From positions 23,045 through 87,044 of the forward strand of contig NZ_QSDR01000019.1 of assembly GCF_003464085.1 (NCBI RefSeq): DNA of 64,000 nucleotides, in the 5' to 3' direction. The DNA comes from Clostridium sp. AM58-1XD (lineage in GTDB: Bacteria; Bacillota; Clostridia; Lachnospirales; Lachnospiraceae). Below the pieces are notes generated by a model. It had not been told where the DNA came from. It did no database searches and saw nothing but the letters and a program-made list of their open reading frames with translations. Below, in pieces: positions 26,033-35,550 of this stretch. The translations under genes were made by a program, and so were the position numbers. Position 1 is the first letter of the stretch, and every line of letters starts with the position of its first letter.

Positions 26033-28546
26033 ATGGAACAGAAGAAATGGAATCAGCCGGGGGAGAGCCCCTGTACAACGCTGCCATCTGGCGGATGCCG
26101 TTGGATATTGGACGAAATGCAGATTGAAGCGCTGGGATTCTGCCTGGATGAGAATCTCACGATCCTGTGGGCAAGCAGCCCGTTTTACAAAAAAACAGGA
26201 TATACAGAGGCGGAGTTCGGCGGACAATTTCAAAATCTTCGGCAGTTTTATCAGGAGAATCCCGATGAATTTGAAGATATAAAGAGCCGGCTTGCAGAGT
26301 CGGCTGCAAAAGCAGAGTCGGCCGTGGAATGGATATCTCCGATTCCAAAAAAGGAAGGCGGTGCCGCATGGGGACGGATGACTGCGACGTTTGCCGGAAG
26401 GGATTCCAACGGACGGGCGGAATGCCGGGCATTTTACAGGGAACTCGACGGAAAGCAGCAGGAACTGACAGAGTCGAACCATTGTCTGAAGAAATCGGCA
26501 GGATATTTTAAATGGGTGCTGGATGAGTATTCCGGAAATGCGTATATAGCAGATATGGAAAATTATGACCTTCTTTATATCAACAGAACATCCTGTGAAA
26601 CGTTGAAACTTCCTGTAGAGAAAGTGATCGGCCGTAAATGCTATGAAGTAATACAAAACCTTACGTCGCCGTGTCCATTCTGTACAAATTCCTGCCTGAC
26701 GGAGGACGAATTCTATCAGTGGGAATACTACAATCCGTTCTTAAAACGCAAGTATCTGCTGAAAGACCGCATTATAGACTGGGAGGGGAGGAAAGCCCGT
26801 CTGGAACTTTCTCTCGACAATTTCAGCCCGGAATACAAACTGGAAAAAATGGACCGGGAACGGGGGGCGATCCTGCGGACCATTCCAGGCGGTTTTGCCA
26901 GAGTGGATGCACGGGATGGAAAGACCATTCTCTGGTATGGCGGAGATTTCCTGCATTTAATCGGATATACGAAAGAGCAGTTTGAGAACGAACTCCATTC
27001 TCAGTGCACGTATCTCCATCCGGAAGATTTAATACGGGCGACCGACATCATGAATCATTCCAGGGAAACAGGAAGGCCTACGGCAGCGGAAGGCCGTATC
27101 ATAAACAGGGACGGAACGCAGAAAATAGTGACTATGACGTTCAGTTATGTCAGCGGAGAAGACAGCTGGGACGGTATTGAATCCTACTACAGCGTCGGAA
27201 TCGATATAACGAGGGAGCGGGAAGAGCAGGAACGGCAGCGCAATGCACTGGAAGAGGCATATCAGGCGGCCCGCGTGGCAAATGCGGCGAAGACAAATTT
27301 CCTGTCGTCCATGTCCCACGATATACGGACGCCTATGAATGCAATTATGGGCATGACGGCGATTGCACAGGCCAATCTGGATTGTCAGGAAAAAATGGAA
27401 GACTGCTTAGATAAGATTAACAGGTCGAGCAGGCATCTGCTCGGCCTGATTAACGAAGTGCTGGATATGTCTAAAATTGAGAGCGGAAAAATCAGCTTTG
27501 CATTAGAGCAGGTGAACCTGCCGGATCTGGTCCAGACAGTCATAGATATGTGCCGTCCTCTGATCAGTGAAAAGCGTCAGCAGTTTCGGGTGAACTTCGG
27601 GCACATGCGCCACGAAAATGTGATTACGGACGGAGACCGCCTGCGCCAGGTGCTGATGAATATTCTTTCCAATGCCATTAAGTATACTCAGGAAGGCGGC
27701 GCCATTACTTTAAAAGTGAATGAACGGAAATCATTGATATCCGACAAGCGTCAGTATGAATTCATCTGTACAGATAACGGAATCGGAATATCAAAAGAAT
27801 ACCTGCCGCACATTTTCGATCCGTTTTCACGGGCAGACGATTCGAGAATCAGCAGAATCCAGGGGACTGGGCTCGGGATGGCGATTACTGAGAATATCGT
27901 CCGTATGATGAACGGAACGATTGATGTAAAGAGCGAGGAAGGCATAGGAAGTGTCTTTACCGTTTCGATTCCAATGGAGGTCTGCGGAAAAGAGAAACTG
28001 TTAAACGGAAAACAGGCCGAACAGCGGGTGACGGCTGCCTCCGGCATTTCCGTATATGAGAATGATGCGGCAATCCCGTATGATTCTGAGAACACAGAGA
28101 GTGAAGGTTCGGCAGTACTGTCTGGAAAAAAGGTACTGCTGGTAGAGGATAATGAGATTAACAGAGAGATTGTGGTGGAGCTGCTCCAAATGCATCAGGT
28201 CCGTGTGGATTGTGCGGAGAACGGCCTGGAAGCAAAAGTAGCATTCGAGACCTCAGAACCAGGGGAATACAGCGCCATTTTGATGGACATCCAGATGCCT
28301 GTTATGAACGGCTATGAAGCGGCGGCCGCAATCCGCAGGCTGCAGCGGGCAGATGCCCTTACGGTTCCCATTATTGCGCTGACGGCCAACGCCTTTACCA
28401 CAGACGCGGCAAAGGCACGCAGCGTCGGAATGAACGATCATCTTGCAAAGCCAATCGAGATAGAACGGCTGCTGGAGGTTCTGCAAAAGTGGATCAAAAC
28501 GAACAGGAACCGAACGGATGGGCCCTCTGATTTCAGGATTAATTAA
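26033..28546 (+). CDS. Soluble PAS-hybrid histidine kinase
   Basis: 837 residues with no membrane segment. PAS domain 1 lies at about 25-150, and PAS 2 at about 155-265 with a Cys cluster (CPFCTNSC) after GRKCYE. PAS 3 is at about 280-400, HisKA has His429 (SHDIRTP), HATPase carries GTGLGMAI, and the receiver has Asp752 (LMDIQMP). AAGGAGAA precedes the ATG, 47 bases after the previous kinase, so they are probably co-transcribed. It resembles the neighbouring kinase closely from HisKA onward. The Cys-rich PAS could sense redox state or metal, which is inference. The gene ends in a 4-base overlap with the convergent GntR gene. Confidence 0.9.
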   Translation: MEQKKWNQPGESPCTTLPSGGCRWILDEMQIEALGFCLDENLTILWASSPFYKKTGYTEAEFGGQFQNLRQFYQENPDEFEDIKSRLAESAAKAESAVEWISPIPKKEGGAAWGRMTATFAGRDSNGRAECRAFYRELDGKQQELTESNHCLKKSAGYFKWVLDEYSGNAYIADMENYDLLYINRTSCETLKLPVEKVIGRKCYEVIQNLTSPCPFCTNSCLTEDEFYQWEYYNPFLKRKYLLKDRIIDWEGRKARLELSLDNFSPEYKLEKMDRERGAILRTIPGGFARVDARDGKTILWYGGDFLHLIGYTKEQFENELHSQCTYLHPEDLIRATDIMNHSRETGRPTAAEGRIINRDGTQKIVTMTFSYVSGEDSWDGIESYYSVGIDITREREEQERQRNALEEAYQAARVANAAKTNFLSSMSHDIRTPMNAIMGMTAIAQANLDCQEKMEDCLDKINRSSRHLLGLINEVLDMSKIESGKISFALEQVNLPDLVQTVIDMCRPLISEKRQQFRVNFGHMRHENVITDGDRLRQVLMNILSNAIKYTQEGGAITLKVNERKSLISDKRQYEFICTDNGIGISKEYLPHIFDPFSRADDSRISRIQGTGLGMAITENIVRMMNGTIDVKSEEGIGSVFTVSIPMEVCGKEKLLNGKQAEQRVTAASGISVYENDAAIPYDSENTESEGSAVLSGKKVLLVEDNEINREIVVELLQMHQVRVDCAENGLEAKVAFETSEPGEYSAILMDIQMPVMNGYEAAAAIRRLQRADALTVPIIALTANAFTTDAAKARSVGMNDHLAKPIEIERLLEVLQKWIKTNRNRTDGPSDFRIN

Positions 28547-29976
28547 AGGTCGGGAATCAGGAGACGTTCGGCCTCGAAGATCCCTAGCTTCACCAGATTG
28601 CCGACTGCGAAACGAAATTCGTGAATCAAGAGTTCTTCCAGTTTATCGGAAAAAAGAGCCGCATCTGCTTCATCCAGGGCGCTTGTAAACGATTCGAAAC
28701 AGCTGAGATAGAACTGCATCCGGTCATCCTTCTTTTGCCACATACTGCGCAGGGCATATCCCCAGAAGAGCTGCTGCATGAGTTCACCATAGACCGTCCG
28801 GATGGCCTGATAAGGGGCGAACCGTTCCAGCAATTCCAGGGCGGCATAGGTGACCAGCTCATACTGCTGCCTGCTTTTCACAGAAGACAGCTCATTTTTG
28901 CATTTTTGCAATCCGGCGGTATCCAGTGAAGCTACTGTGATCTCAGACACCGCTTTGCAGGACAAGGTCAGAATCTGCAGGCTTTGAGCCATATCCAAGA
29001 GGCGCTTGCGGACAGCAGGGCTGGTAAGATTACAGTTCTGAGCCGTCTCGTGTAAAGGCAGGACTCTTGTGCCGATCCGCTGAGAAGATCTGGTGGCTCC
29101 AACGCCATTCAGCAATGAAAGGGCTCTTCTAACCGTGCTCACAGATACATTTCTTTCTGTGGAGAGCTTCTCCAGAGATGGCAGCAAGGTATTTACCGGA
29201 TATTGGCCGCGACAGATCGAAATGAGGAGATCCATGGCAAGAGAGTAGCAGATCTGGGAAGCTTTTTTGTAGCAGCTCCATGTAAACGGAATCTCCTGCT
29301 GGGGCGGCGGTGCAGTAATCCGCCTTTCATAAAGCTGGCTTAAGGTCAAAGACAGAGAATCCTGGGCCTCATAAATGGATTCCCGGAGCGCGTTCCAATC
29401 CTTTCTAAGCCAATGATCCAGCGAGCTCAGAGAATAGTCCCTGACCACAAAGAGGCGCCATGGATTTTCCGGCATGCTGAAAAATGGAGCTTCATAAAAC
29501 ATGAAAATCTGCCAGACAAGCCGAAGAAGAAGCTCATTTCCAAGGGACGCATAGGCCTGCATAATATGGTTAAAAGCAGTAAACGGCGGCAGCGGATTAT
29601 GAGACTCCAGCTGCTCTATGCTCTTGTAAATTTCAACAGGAGCATTTTTAAGCCCGATCCACTGTGCATGGCCCAGCAGTGGACGCAGGGATTTGCTCAA
29701 ATCGATCAGGGCGTGTTTTCGATGGGAAAAGAAATGCTGGACGTGAAGTTCCACTTCCTGCTTGTTGTAGTCCTTGATGACCATCGTTCCTATGTTCTGA
29801 GACAGAGTAACATAGCCTTCGCGCTGCAGGCGGAGATAGGCGGCACGTACCGTATCGAGGGAAACAAGAAAATTGCCGGCGGCATTTTCCATAGTTGGAA
29901 GGATATCGCCTGCCTTATAAGCTCCAAATTGAATCTGTGTTTTAATAACGTCGTAGACGATCTGTCGCAGCTCCAT
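28543..29976 (-). CDS. GntR-family regulator with two winged-helix domains
   Basis: About 477 residues. A GntR wHTH occupies residues 1-68 (KAGDILPTMENAAGNFLVSLDTVRAAY). A long helical region of unknown fold follows. A second GntR-like wHTH lies at about 240-307 (LLPSLEKLSTERNVSVSTVRRALSLL). The C-terminal third is again helical. Duplicated wHTH within one chain is unusual for GntR proteins, which normally have one plus an effector domain. ATG 29976 has GGGAG upstream on the minus strand; a GTG seven codons earlier is possible. It converges on the hybrid kinase gene and may be the output of that signalling locus. Confidence 0.75.
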   Translation of the reverse strand: MELRQIVYDVIKTQIQFGAYKAGDILPTMENAAGNFLVSLDTVRAAYLRLQREGYVTLSQNIGTMVIKDYNKQEVELHVQHFFSHRKHALIDLSKSLRPLLGHAQWIGLKNAPVEIYKSIEQLESHNPLPPFTAFNHIMQAYASLGNELLLRLVWQIFMFYEAPFFSMPENPWRLFVVRDYSLSSLDHWLRKDWNALRESIYEAQDSLSLTLSQLYERRITAPPPQQEIPFTWSCYKKASQICYSLAMDLLISICRGQYPVNTLLPSLEKLSTERNVSVSTVRRALSLLNGVGATRSSQRIGTRVLPLHETAQNCNLTSPAVRKRLLDMAQSLQILTLSCKAVSEITVASLDTAGLQKCKNELSSVKSRQQYELVTYAALELLERFAPYQAIRTVYGELMQQLFWGYALRSMWQKKDDRMQFYLSCFESFTSALDEADAALFSDKLEELLIHEFRFAVGNLVKLGIFEAERLLIPDL

Positions 29977-30073
29977 ATCTGCTCCCACAATTCGCACCCC
30001 ATTTCATTAAAAATAATCCAGTATATAAAATAATTATATCATTTTTAAGAGCGTTTTTCTACAAGATTTAATC

Positions 30074-30119
30074 AAGCCGGAGTGAATGAGCATCATTTAG
30101 ACTTCGGCTTTTTATTTTT
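30074..30119 (+). terminator. Terminator-like hairpin upstream of the GGDEF-EAL gene
   Basis: AAGCCGGAGT (30074-30083) pairs with ACTTCGGCTT (30101-30110), followed by a T-rich tract. It reads on the plus strand where no upstream plus-strand gene exists, so it may end antisense or leader transcription. It lies before, not after, the promoter at 30132. Confidence 0.5.
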
Positions 30120-30131
30120 ATGAGAGTTAAA

Positions 30132-30160
30132 TTGTACTTTCGTCATTTTTGTGATATCAT
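30132..30160 (+). promoter_or_regulatory. Sigma-A promoter of the GGDEF-EAL gene
   Basis: TTGTAC (30132-30137), a 17-bp spacer and TATCAT (30155-30160). The leader of about 95 bases before ATG 30263 is G-rich and holds no gene. Confidence 0.5.
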
Positions 30161-30262
30161 GACATTGTGATAAAGGCTGATTGAACCAAAAATTCAGGGA
30201 GGGGGGAGATCGCTTGAAGGATCCTGAATATTTTGGCTGGGGACTGTTAACGGGGGTGAAAG

Positions 30263-32121
30263 ATGAGGCGTTTTATAAAAAGTGGGCTGGTGATACTGTT
30301 TGCATTGCTGATTTTATTCGGCGGAATGACTCTTCATACTGTTGTGCAGTCTCAGCATTATAGCCGGCTGGTCAATTATGTGGGAATTGTAAGGGGAGCG
30401 ACACAGCGCTGGTAAAACTGGAGCTGATGGATCAGCCAAGCGACCCGCTGGTAGAATATCTGAATGGGATTTTAAAGGAATTGACTACAGGAAGCGGAGA
30501 GTATGGGCTTCTCTCTCCGGAAGATGAAACTTACCAGCATAATTTGAGCGAGCTCAATCGTATGTGGGAAGAGATGAAAGAACAGATCGAAACCTACCGA
30601 AATGGGCAGGGTGACGGACGGGCGCTTCTGTCTCTTAGCGAATCTTATTTTATTCAGGCGAATGACACCGTTTTTGCGGCTGATGATTACGCGGCGAGGC
30701 GCGTGCGTACGCTGCTTATCATCTGCATGGTGACGTTGGGGATCATGATGCTTACATGGATACTGATCTTGCTGGCCTATTGGAAGAAGCTGCTGCGGTT
30801 GGAAGATACCAACCAAAAGCTGAACGAAATGGCCAGGAGGGACGGTCTGACCGGCGTATATCAGCTGGAGGCATTTAAAGAAGAGGCACAGCATTATTTG
30901 GATCGGAAGTCTGTGGAAAAGATGGCGGTTGTTTACACGGATTTTTCTGATTTTAAATACATAAACGATGTGTTCGGTTATGAATACGGAGACAGCATAT
31001 TAAAGAAATACGGCGAAATACTGAATCAGCTGATTGGGGAAGGGGAACTTTGCGGCCGTGTATCAGCGGACAATTTTGTCTTATTGCTTCGGTATGAGGA
31101 TCGGGAAGAGATCGCGGCAAGACAGAGAGAGGCGGACGAGGAAATCATTCGTTTTATGCGTTCTCATGACAGGCAGTCAGTTCCAACCTGCTGTGGAATC
31201 TGCTGTGTAGAGGATGTCATTGAGGATTTAACCATTGACGGCTTCTTGGACCGGGCCAACTTTGCACGCAAAACTGTAAAAAACGGCAGCAATACCAATT
31301 ATGTATATTACAATGAAAGCATACGAAATCGCCTGAGGGAAGAAAAAGATGTGGAGAGCCGTATGCTGACAGCGCTGGAAAACCGGGAATTTACCGTGTT
31401 CTATCAGCCGAAGGTGGAACTAAAGACAGGAAAAGCAGCATGTGCCGAATCACTGGTCCGCTGGAAATTGAAGAATGGATCGATTATTCCTCCAGACCGG
31501 TTTATTCCTGTATTTGAAAGCAAGTACCTGATTGACCTTCTGGATCAATATGTATTTGAAGAGGTCTGCCGTTTTCTCCATCAGCGGTTAGAGGCTGGAA
31601 AACCGGTATTTCCTGTATCCGTTAATGTATCCAGGCTTCAGTTTTTCGATCAGAATTTTGTGAAGAGATATGTGGAAATACGGGACAAATATCATGTTCC
31701 GCCGGGATTGCTGGAAATTGAATTTACAGAATCGATTGCCATCGATAATTCCAACCTTCTGACACACGTTGTAAATCGTTTAAGAAAGGCTGGTTTTTCC
31801 TGTTCGATCGACGACTTTGGAAAGGGATATTCTTCTCTCAGCCTGCTGAAGACTCTGCCTATTGATGTGCTTAAGATAGACCGCTTCTTCTTTGCGGAAA
31901 GCAATGATCCCGTACGTGATATGGCTGTAGTACAGGGGATCGTGGAACTGGTTCATAAATTTCACATCCGTACAGTGGCAGAGGGGGTGGAATCTAAAAA
32001 TCAGGTGGAAATGTTGAAGGAGATCGGCTGTGATTATGTGCAGGGTTACGTTTTCTATCGTCCGATGCCGCAGGATGAGTATGAAAGGCTGTTGGATGAG
32101 GAGAACATCATTTCATTATAA
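30263..32121 (+). pseudogene. Membrane GGDEF-EAL protein with degenerate GGDEF, one frame break
   Basis: ATG 30263 opens a 50-codon frame with a membrane segment (residues 9-28) that stops at 30413-30415. One missing base near 30409 restores RGATQRLVKLEL and joins it to the main frame. The joined protein (about 618 residues) has a sensor region, membrane segment 2 (LLIICMVTLGIMMLTWILIL), a GGDEF domain whose signature is SADNF instead of GGDEF, and an EAL domain with ESL, EIEFTES, DDFGKGYSS and AEGVE. The cyclase half is therefore probably inactive, and the EAL half keeps the residues needed for cyclic-di-GMP hydrolysis. The frame break is more likely a sequencing indel than a real mutation. 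Confidence 0.8.
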
Positions 32122-32193
32122 AGACCAGATTTCGCCATAAATTATTACAGCAAATGTATGACATGGAACGAAAGCTATGAGAAAATATAAGTT

Positions 32194-32275
32194 AAAAAGA
32201 GTGTTGTAAGAGTAAAAATCTGACATGCCATTGATATCGAGGGCAATGATTTTTGCTTTTACCAACACTCTTTTT
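32194..32275. repeat. Palindromic element copy A (short), between convergent genes
   Basis: Arms AAAAAGAGTGTTG (from 32194) and CAACACTCTTTTT (to 32275) continue inward as AGAGTAAAAATC / GATTTTTGCTTTT. The centre is a smaller palindrome around TTGATATCGA. It lacks the GTGACTTG core of the longer copies. It can serve as a bidirectional terminator for the GGDEF-EAL and MntP-like genes. Confidence 0.75.
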
Positions 32276-32339
32276 CCGTTTTTGTTATGGAAGATAAAAT
32301 GGGAAATCCTGCACCGGTTTATGGGCGTAAAACATGTTA

Positions 32340-32897
32340 TCAGACGAACATTTCATATATGCCCAGTCCGACCATAAACAGGTTTGCCAGAGGTTCCGCA
32401 TGCTTACCGATCGATCGTGCCAGCTGTGAGCGGCCGATCCTGTTGCCGAGCGAAAGGAACAGCAGACTGACAAAAAAAGAACAGCAGGCCGTAGGCAGCA
32501 CCTGAAGGCCGGTAATACTGGCTCCGATACCAAGTCCTACGTTATTGACTGTGAGGGAAACGCCGAGAAAAAGGACCTCCCAAAGTTTCAGCTCTGCAGA
32601 TCCATCGAGTTCGGAGCCTTCAATCTTATATCGATTGATCCAGTACCGCAACATCCCCACGATACCAATTAAAATGATAATAAGTCCGCCCAGGATTTCG
32701 GCAAGATTCTCAGGCAGAAGAAAACGGATACTTTTACCAAAAAACATGGACAGGATGGTGCCGGTAAGAGAAATGAAACCTATAATCAGATTAAAGAGCC
32801 AGCCGATCGAAATTTTTCTGATCCCATAAGACAGACCGATCACAAAACAGTCCATATTCGATGACAGCGCAAAAATAAAAGAGGATAAAAAGTGCAT
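32340..32897 (-). CDS. MntP/YtaF-like integral membrane protein
   Basis: About 185 residues with six hydrophobic segments. The first repeat, FALSSNMDCFVIGLSYGI, and the second, GVSLTVNNVGLGIGASI, form the paired half-motifs of the MntP/YtaF/LysE-like fold, with an Asp in one half and Asn in the other. YtaF members are sporulation-associated in Bacilli and Clostridia; MntP members export manganese. I cannot decide between them. ATG 32897 is chosen for AAGGAG 8 bases upstream on the minus strand; the frame extends 14 codons further. It stands alone, convergent to the GGDEF-EAL gene. Confidence 0.75.
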   Translation of the reverse strand: MHFLSSFIFALSSNMDCFVIGLSYGIRKISIGWLFNLIIGFISLTGTILSMFFGKSIRFLLPENLAEILGGLIIILIGIVGMLRYWINRYKIEGSELDGSAELKLWEVLFLGVSLTVNNVGLGIGASITGLQVLPTACCSFFVSLLFLSLGNRIGRSQLARSIGKHAEPLANLFMVGLGIYEMFV

Positions 32898-33050
32898 AAA
32901 GATGCTCCTTAAGAAGAGCTCTTTATTTATTTTACGCAATAAATGAGAATGGGTGTCAATTGAGGATCGATTCGTTCCATGAGAGGACGTCTGGCCGTTG
33001 TTTCATTTATTTATAAATCAACAAATGAAATACCATGGCTTATAAAAGTC

Positions 33051-33059
33051 TGCTATAAT
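33051..33059 (+). promoter_or_regulatory. Extended -10 promoter and long leader of the DEAD-box helicase
   Basis: TGCTATAAT (33051-33059) is a consensus extended -10. Transcription from about 33066 would give a leader of roughly 125 bases before ATG 33193. Long structured leaders are common for cold-inducible RNA helicases; I see no named riboswitch in it. Confidence 0.5.
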
Positions 33060-33192
33060 AAAGTGTGGAATGCTTTAGTTATTAGAGCATGAGGCGGCAA
33101 AGTGGCTGAAGAAAGAGGAACTGTACAGCGTTGCATAGCGGTCGGCAGATTTAAAACTGCTTAAATCAAATAAATTCCGAAAGGAACGGTAA

Positions 33193-34644
33193 ATGGAAAA
33201 GAAACGTATAGATACAAATCAGTTTTACAAATATTCATTGTCAGAAGAGATCGTGGGAGCGCTGACGCTGCTTGGGTATACGGAGCCTACGAAAATTCAG
33301 GAAGAGGTAATTCCTGCGGCGTTGGAAGGAAAGGATATTGTTGCAAAATCTCAGACAGGAACCGGAAAGACGGCTGCATTTGCTATCCCCATCTGTGAAA
33401 AGGTCCGCTGGGAAGAAAATTTACCTCAGGCTCTTGTATTGGAGCCGACGCGGGAACTGGCGGTGCAGGTGAGGGACGAAATCTTTTATATCGGCAGAAA
33501 AAAGCGGTTAAAGGTACCTGCCGTTTTTGGCGGATTTCCTATTGATAAACAGATACAGACGCTCAGACAGAAGTCTCATATTGTGGTAGGTACCCCGGGC
33601 CGTGTGATGGACCATATCCGCAGGGATAGCCTGAAGCTGAATCAGGTAGAATATCTGATTATCGACGAGGCGGATTTAATGCTGGACATGGGATTTTTGG
33701 AGGATGTAAAACAGATCATATCGCTGCTTCCCTCAGAGAAGCAAGTGCTGCTGTTCTCCGCCACGCTGGATAAAACGATAAAGGATCTGGTGGAGGAATA
33801 TATGACGGACGCAGTCTCTTTTATACACGAATCTGAGACGGAAACGGCTCCTGAAATTCGTCATGCCGTTTATGAAGTGGATGCGGATGATAAATATGAC
33901 GTATTCGTGGATGTACTTATGCAGGAGAACCCGGACAGCTGCATGATATTCTGCGGTACGAGAGAGATGGTAAATGTACTTTATCAGAAGTTAAAGAGGG
34001 ATCATATCCTTTGCGGCATGATACACGGGGAAATGGAACAGCGGGATCGTTTGAGGACAATTGACCAGTTTCGGACCGGCCAGATCCGCTGCCTCATTGC
34101 TACAGATGTTGCATCGCGCGGCGTTGACTTTGAGAATATGACTCATGTAATTAACTATGATTTTCCCACAGGAAGGGAAACGTATGTCCATCGTGCCGGA
34201 AGAACGGGGCGGAACGGAAAGAGCGGGAGAGCCATCAGCTTCGTATGCCCGTCTGATCAGAACATGAGACATCAGGTAGAAGCGTATATCGGCATGAATC
34301 TGCCCGTGGAGAGATGTCCGGACAAGAGTGAGCTGGATACCAGGGCGTTTTGGGAACATCAGAAACGGAAAGTGAAGCCGAAGGCGAGGAAAGGTGCGGC
34401 ACTGAATAGTGCAATTACAAGGCTTTCTGTCGGCGGCGGAAGAAAGTCAAAGATGAGGGCGGTGGATATTGTGGGTACGATCTGCAGCATCGATACAATA
34501 AAGGCGGAGGATATAGGGATTATTGATGTCAGGGACAGCCTCACATATGTGGAAATCCTGAATGGAAAAGGGCACGTGGTGCTGGAAGCTCTGCAGGATA
34601 AGCCGATTAAGGGAAAGGTCAGAAAGGTAAGGATAACGAGATAA
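33193..34644 (+). CDS. DEAD-box RNA helicase with DbpA-type C-terminal RNA-binding domain
   Basis: 483 residues. Q motif (GYTEPTKIQ), motif I SQTGTGKT (53-60), motif II DEAD (158-161), motif III SAT and motif VI HRAGRTGRNGKSG are all present. A basic linker follows at about 365-400. Residues 405-480 have the DbpA/YxiN RNA-binding pattern (GTICSIDTIKAEDIGIIDVRDSLTYVEIL). In DbpA/YxiN this domain targets 23S rRNA hairpin 92, so a role in ribosome assembly is likely. ATG 33193 has AAAGGAACGG upstream. The 34645-34805 stretch after it shows no gene. Confidence 0.93.
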   Translation: MEKKRIDTNQFYKYSLSEEIVGALTLLGYTEPTKIQEEVIPAALEGKDIVAKSQTGTGKTAAFAIPICEKVRWEENLPQALVLEPTRELAVQVRDEIFYIGRKKRLKVPAVFGGFPIDKQIQTLRQKSHIVVGTPGRVMDHIRRDSLKLNQVEYLIIDEADLMLDMGFLEDVKQIISLLPSEKQVLLFSATLDKTIKDLVEEYMTDAVSFIHESETETAPEIRHAVYEVDADDKYDVFVDVLMQENPDSCMIFCGTREMVNVLYQKLKRDHILCGMIHGEMEQRDRLRTIDQFRTGQIRCLIATDVASRGVDFENMTHVINYDFPTGRETYVHRAGRTGRNGKSGRAISFVCPSDQNMRHQVEAYIGMNLPVERCPDKSELDTRAFWEHQKRKVKPKARKGAALNSAITRLSVGGGRKSKMRAVDIVGTICSIDTIKAEDIGIIDVRDSLTYVEILNGKGHVVLEALQDKPIKGKVRKVRITR

Positions 34645-34805
34645 GGCATTCGAGCGGTTATTGTGATCCCTCTATACATTTGGAACGAGACCCTGGTTAC
34701 AGTAATATTTCAACGTTTCATATGGCATATTTACAAGAATGCATGTTTCTTTCATCGTATGCATGGCAATACCTCAAAGTTTACAAAATGTTTATTATTT
34801 TCCTA

Positions 34806-34836
34806 TTGACCGGTAGTAACTACCGGTTGTTACAAT
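34806..34836 (+). promoter_or_regulatory. Promoter with 19-bp spacer and perfect dyad operator
   Basis: TTGACC (34806-34811) and TACAAT (34831-34836) are 19 bp apart. A perfect dyad ACCGGTAG-TAA-CTACCGGT (34810-34828) overlaps the -35 and fills the spacer. This matches MerR-type activation; a repressor of the TetR or HxlR type is the alternative. It controls the FMN reductase gene. Confidence 0.65.
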
Positions 34837-34890
34837 CGTAGTATACACATTGTATGAAATGAAGTCAATGCCGCAAAGGAGGATTTTGGC

Positions 34891-35508
34891 ATGAAAGTAT
34901 TAATGATTAACGGCAGTCCCCATTTAAAGGGAAATACATCCATTGCCCTGCATGAAATGGAAGAGGTTTTTGAGAAAGAGGGCATCGAAACTGAAATCAT
35001 TCAGGTGGGAAATAAAGATATCAGAGGCTGCATTGCCTGCTATTCCTGCAAAGAAAAGGGAAAATGTGTGTTTGACGATATTGTCAATGAGACTGCGCCC
35101 AAGTTTGGGGAGTGTGACGGACTTGTAATTGCTAGTCCCGTTTATTATGCATCTGCCAACGCTACATTGATCGCGCTGCTGGACCGTCTCTTTTACAGCA
35201 CCGGGTTCGATAAGACGATGAAGGTCGGAGCGAGTGTTGTAGCGGCGAGAAGAGGCGGCTTATCGGCGACATTCGATGAGCTGAATAAGTATTTTACAAT
35301 TGCAGGAATGCCGGTCGCATCCAGTCAGTACTGGAACAGTATCCATGGCAGAGAGCCGGGAGAGGCGGAGCATGATGAGGAAGGGCTTCAAATTATGAGA
35401 ACCCTTGCGAGAAATATGGCATTTTTAATGAAGAGCATTGAACTCGGCAAGAAGACGTACGGACTGCCTGAGAAAGAGACATTCAGACAGACAAATTTTA
35501 TTCGATGA
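34891..35508 (+). CDS. NAD(P)H-dependent FMN reductase / iron-sulfur flavoprotein-like
   Basis: 205 residues with a flavodoxin-like fold. The phosphate-binding loop is NGSPHLKGNTS, and the Cys motif GCIACYSCKEKGKC (C-x2-C-x2-C-x5-C) is as in iron-sulfur flavoproteins. SPVYYASANATLIALLDR is the FMN isoalloxazine loop. It probably transfers electrons from NAD(P)H or ferredoxin to quinones or other oxidants. AAAGGAGG precedes ATG 34891. A single-gene unit: dyad promoter upstream, palindromic element B downstream. Confidence 0.88.
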   Translation: MKVLMINGSPHLKGNTSIALHEMEEVFEKEGIETEIIQVGNKDIRGCIACYSCKEKGKCVFDDIVNETAPKFGECDGLVIASPVYYASANATLIALLDRLFYSTGFDKTMKVGASVVAARRGGLSATFDELNKYFTIAGMPVASSQYWNSIHGREPGEAEHDEEGLQIMRTLARNMAFLMKSIELGKKTYGLPEKETFRQTNFIR

Positions 35509-35550
35509 TTATGTGAAAATGAAGAATGGAATAAAATAAAGTTTGTTATT

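Noticed and set aside
30427..32121. Taking ATG 30427 as the true start of the GGDEF-EAL protein
   Set aside because: The upstream frame supplies a ribosome site, a membrane segment and the RGATQR motif that continue exactly after a one-base repair.
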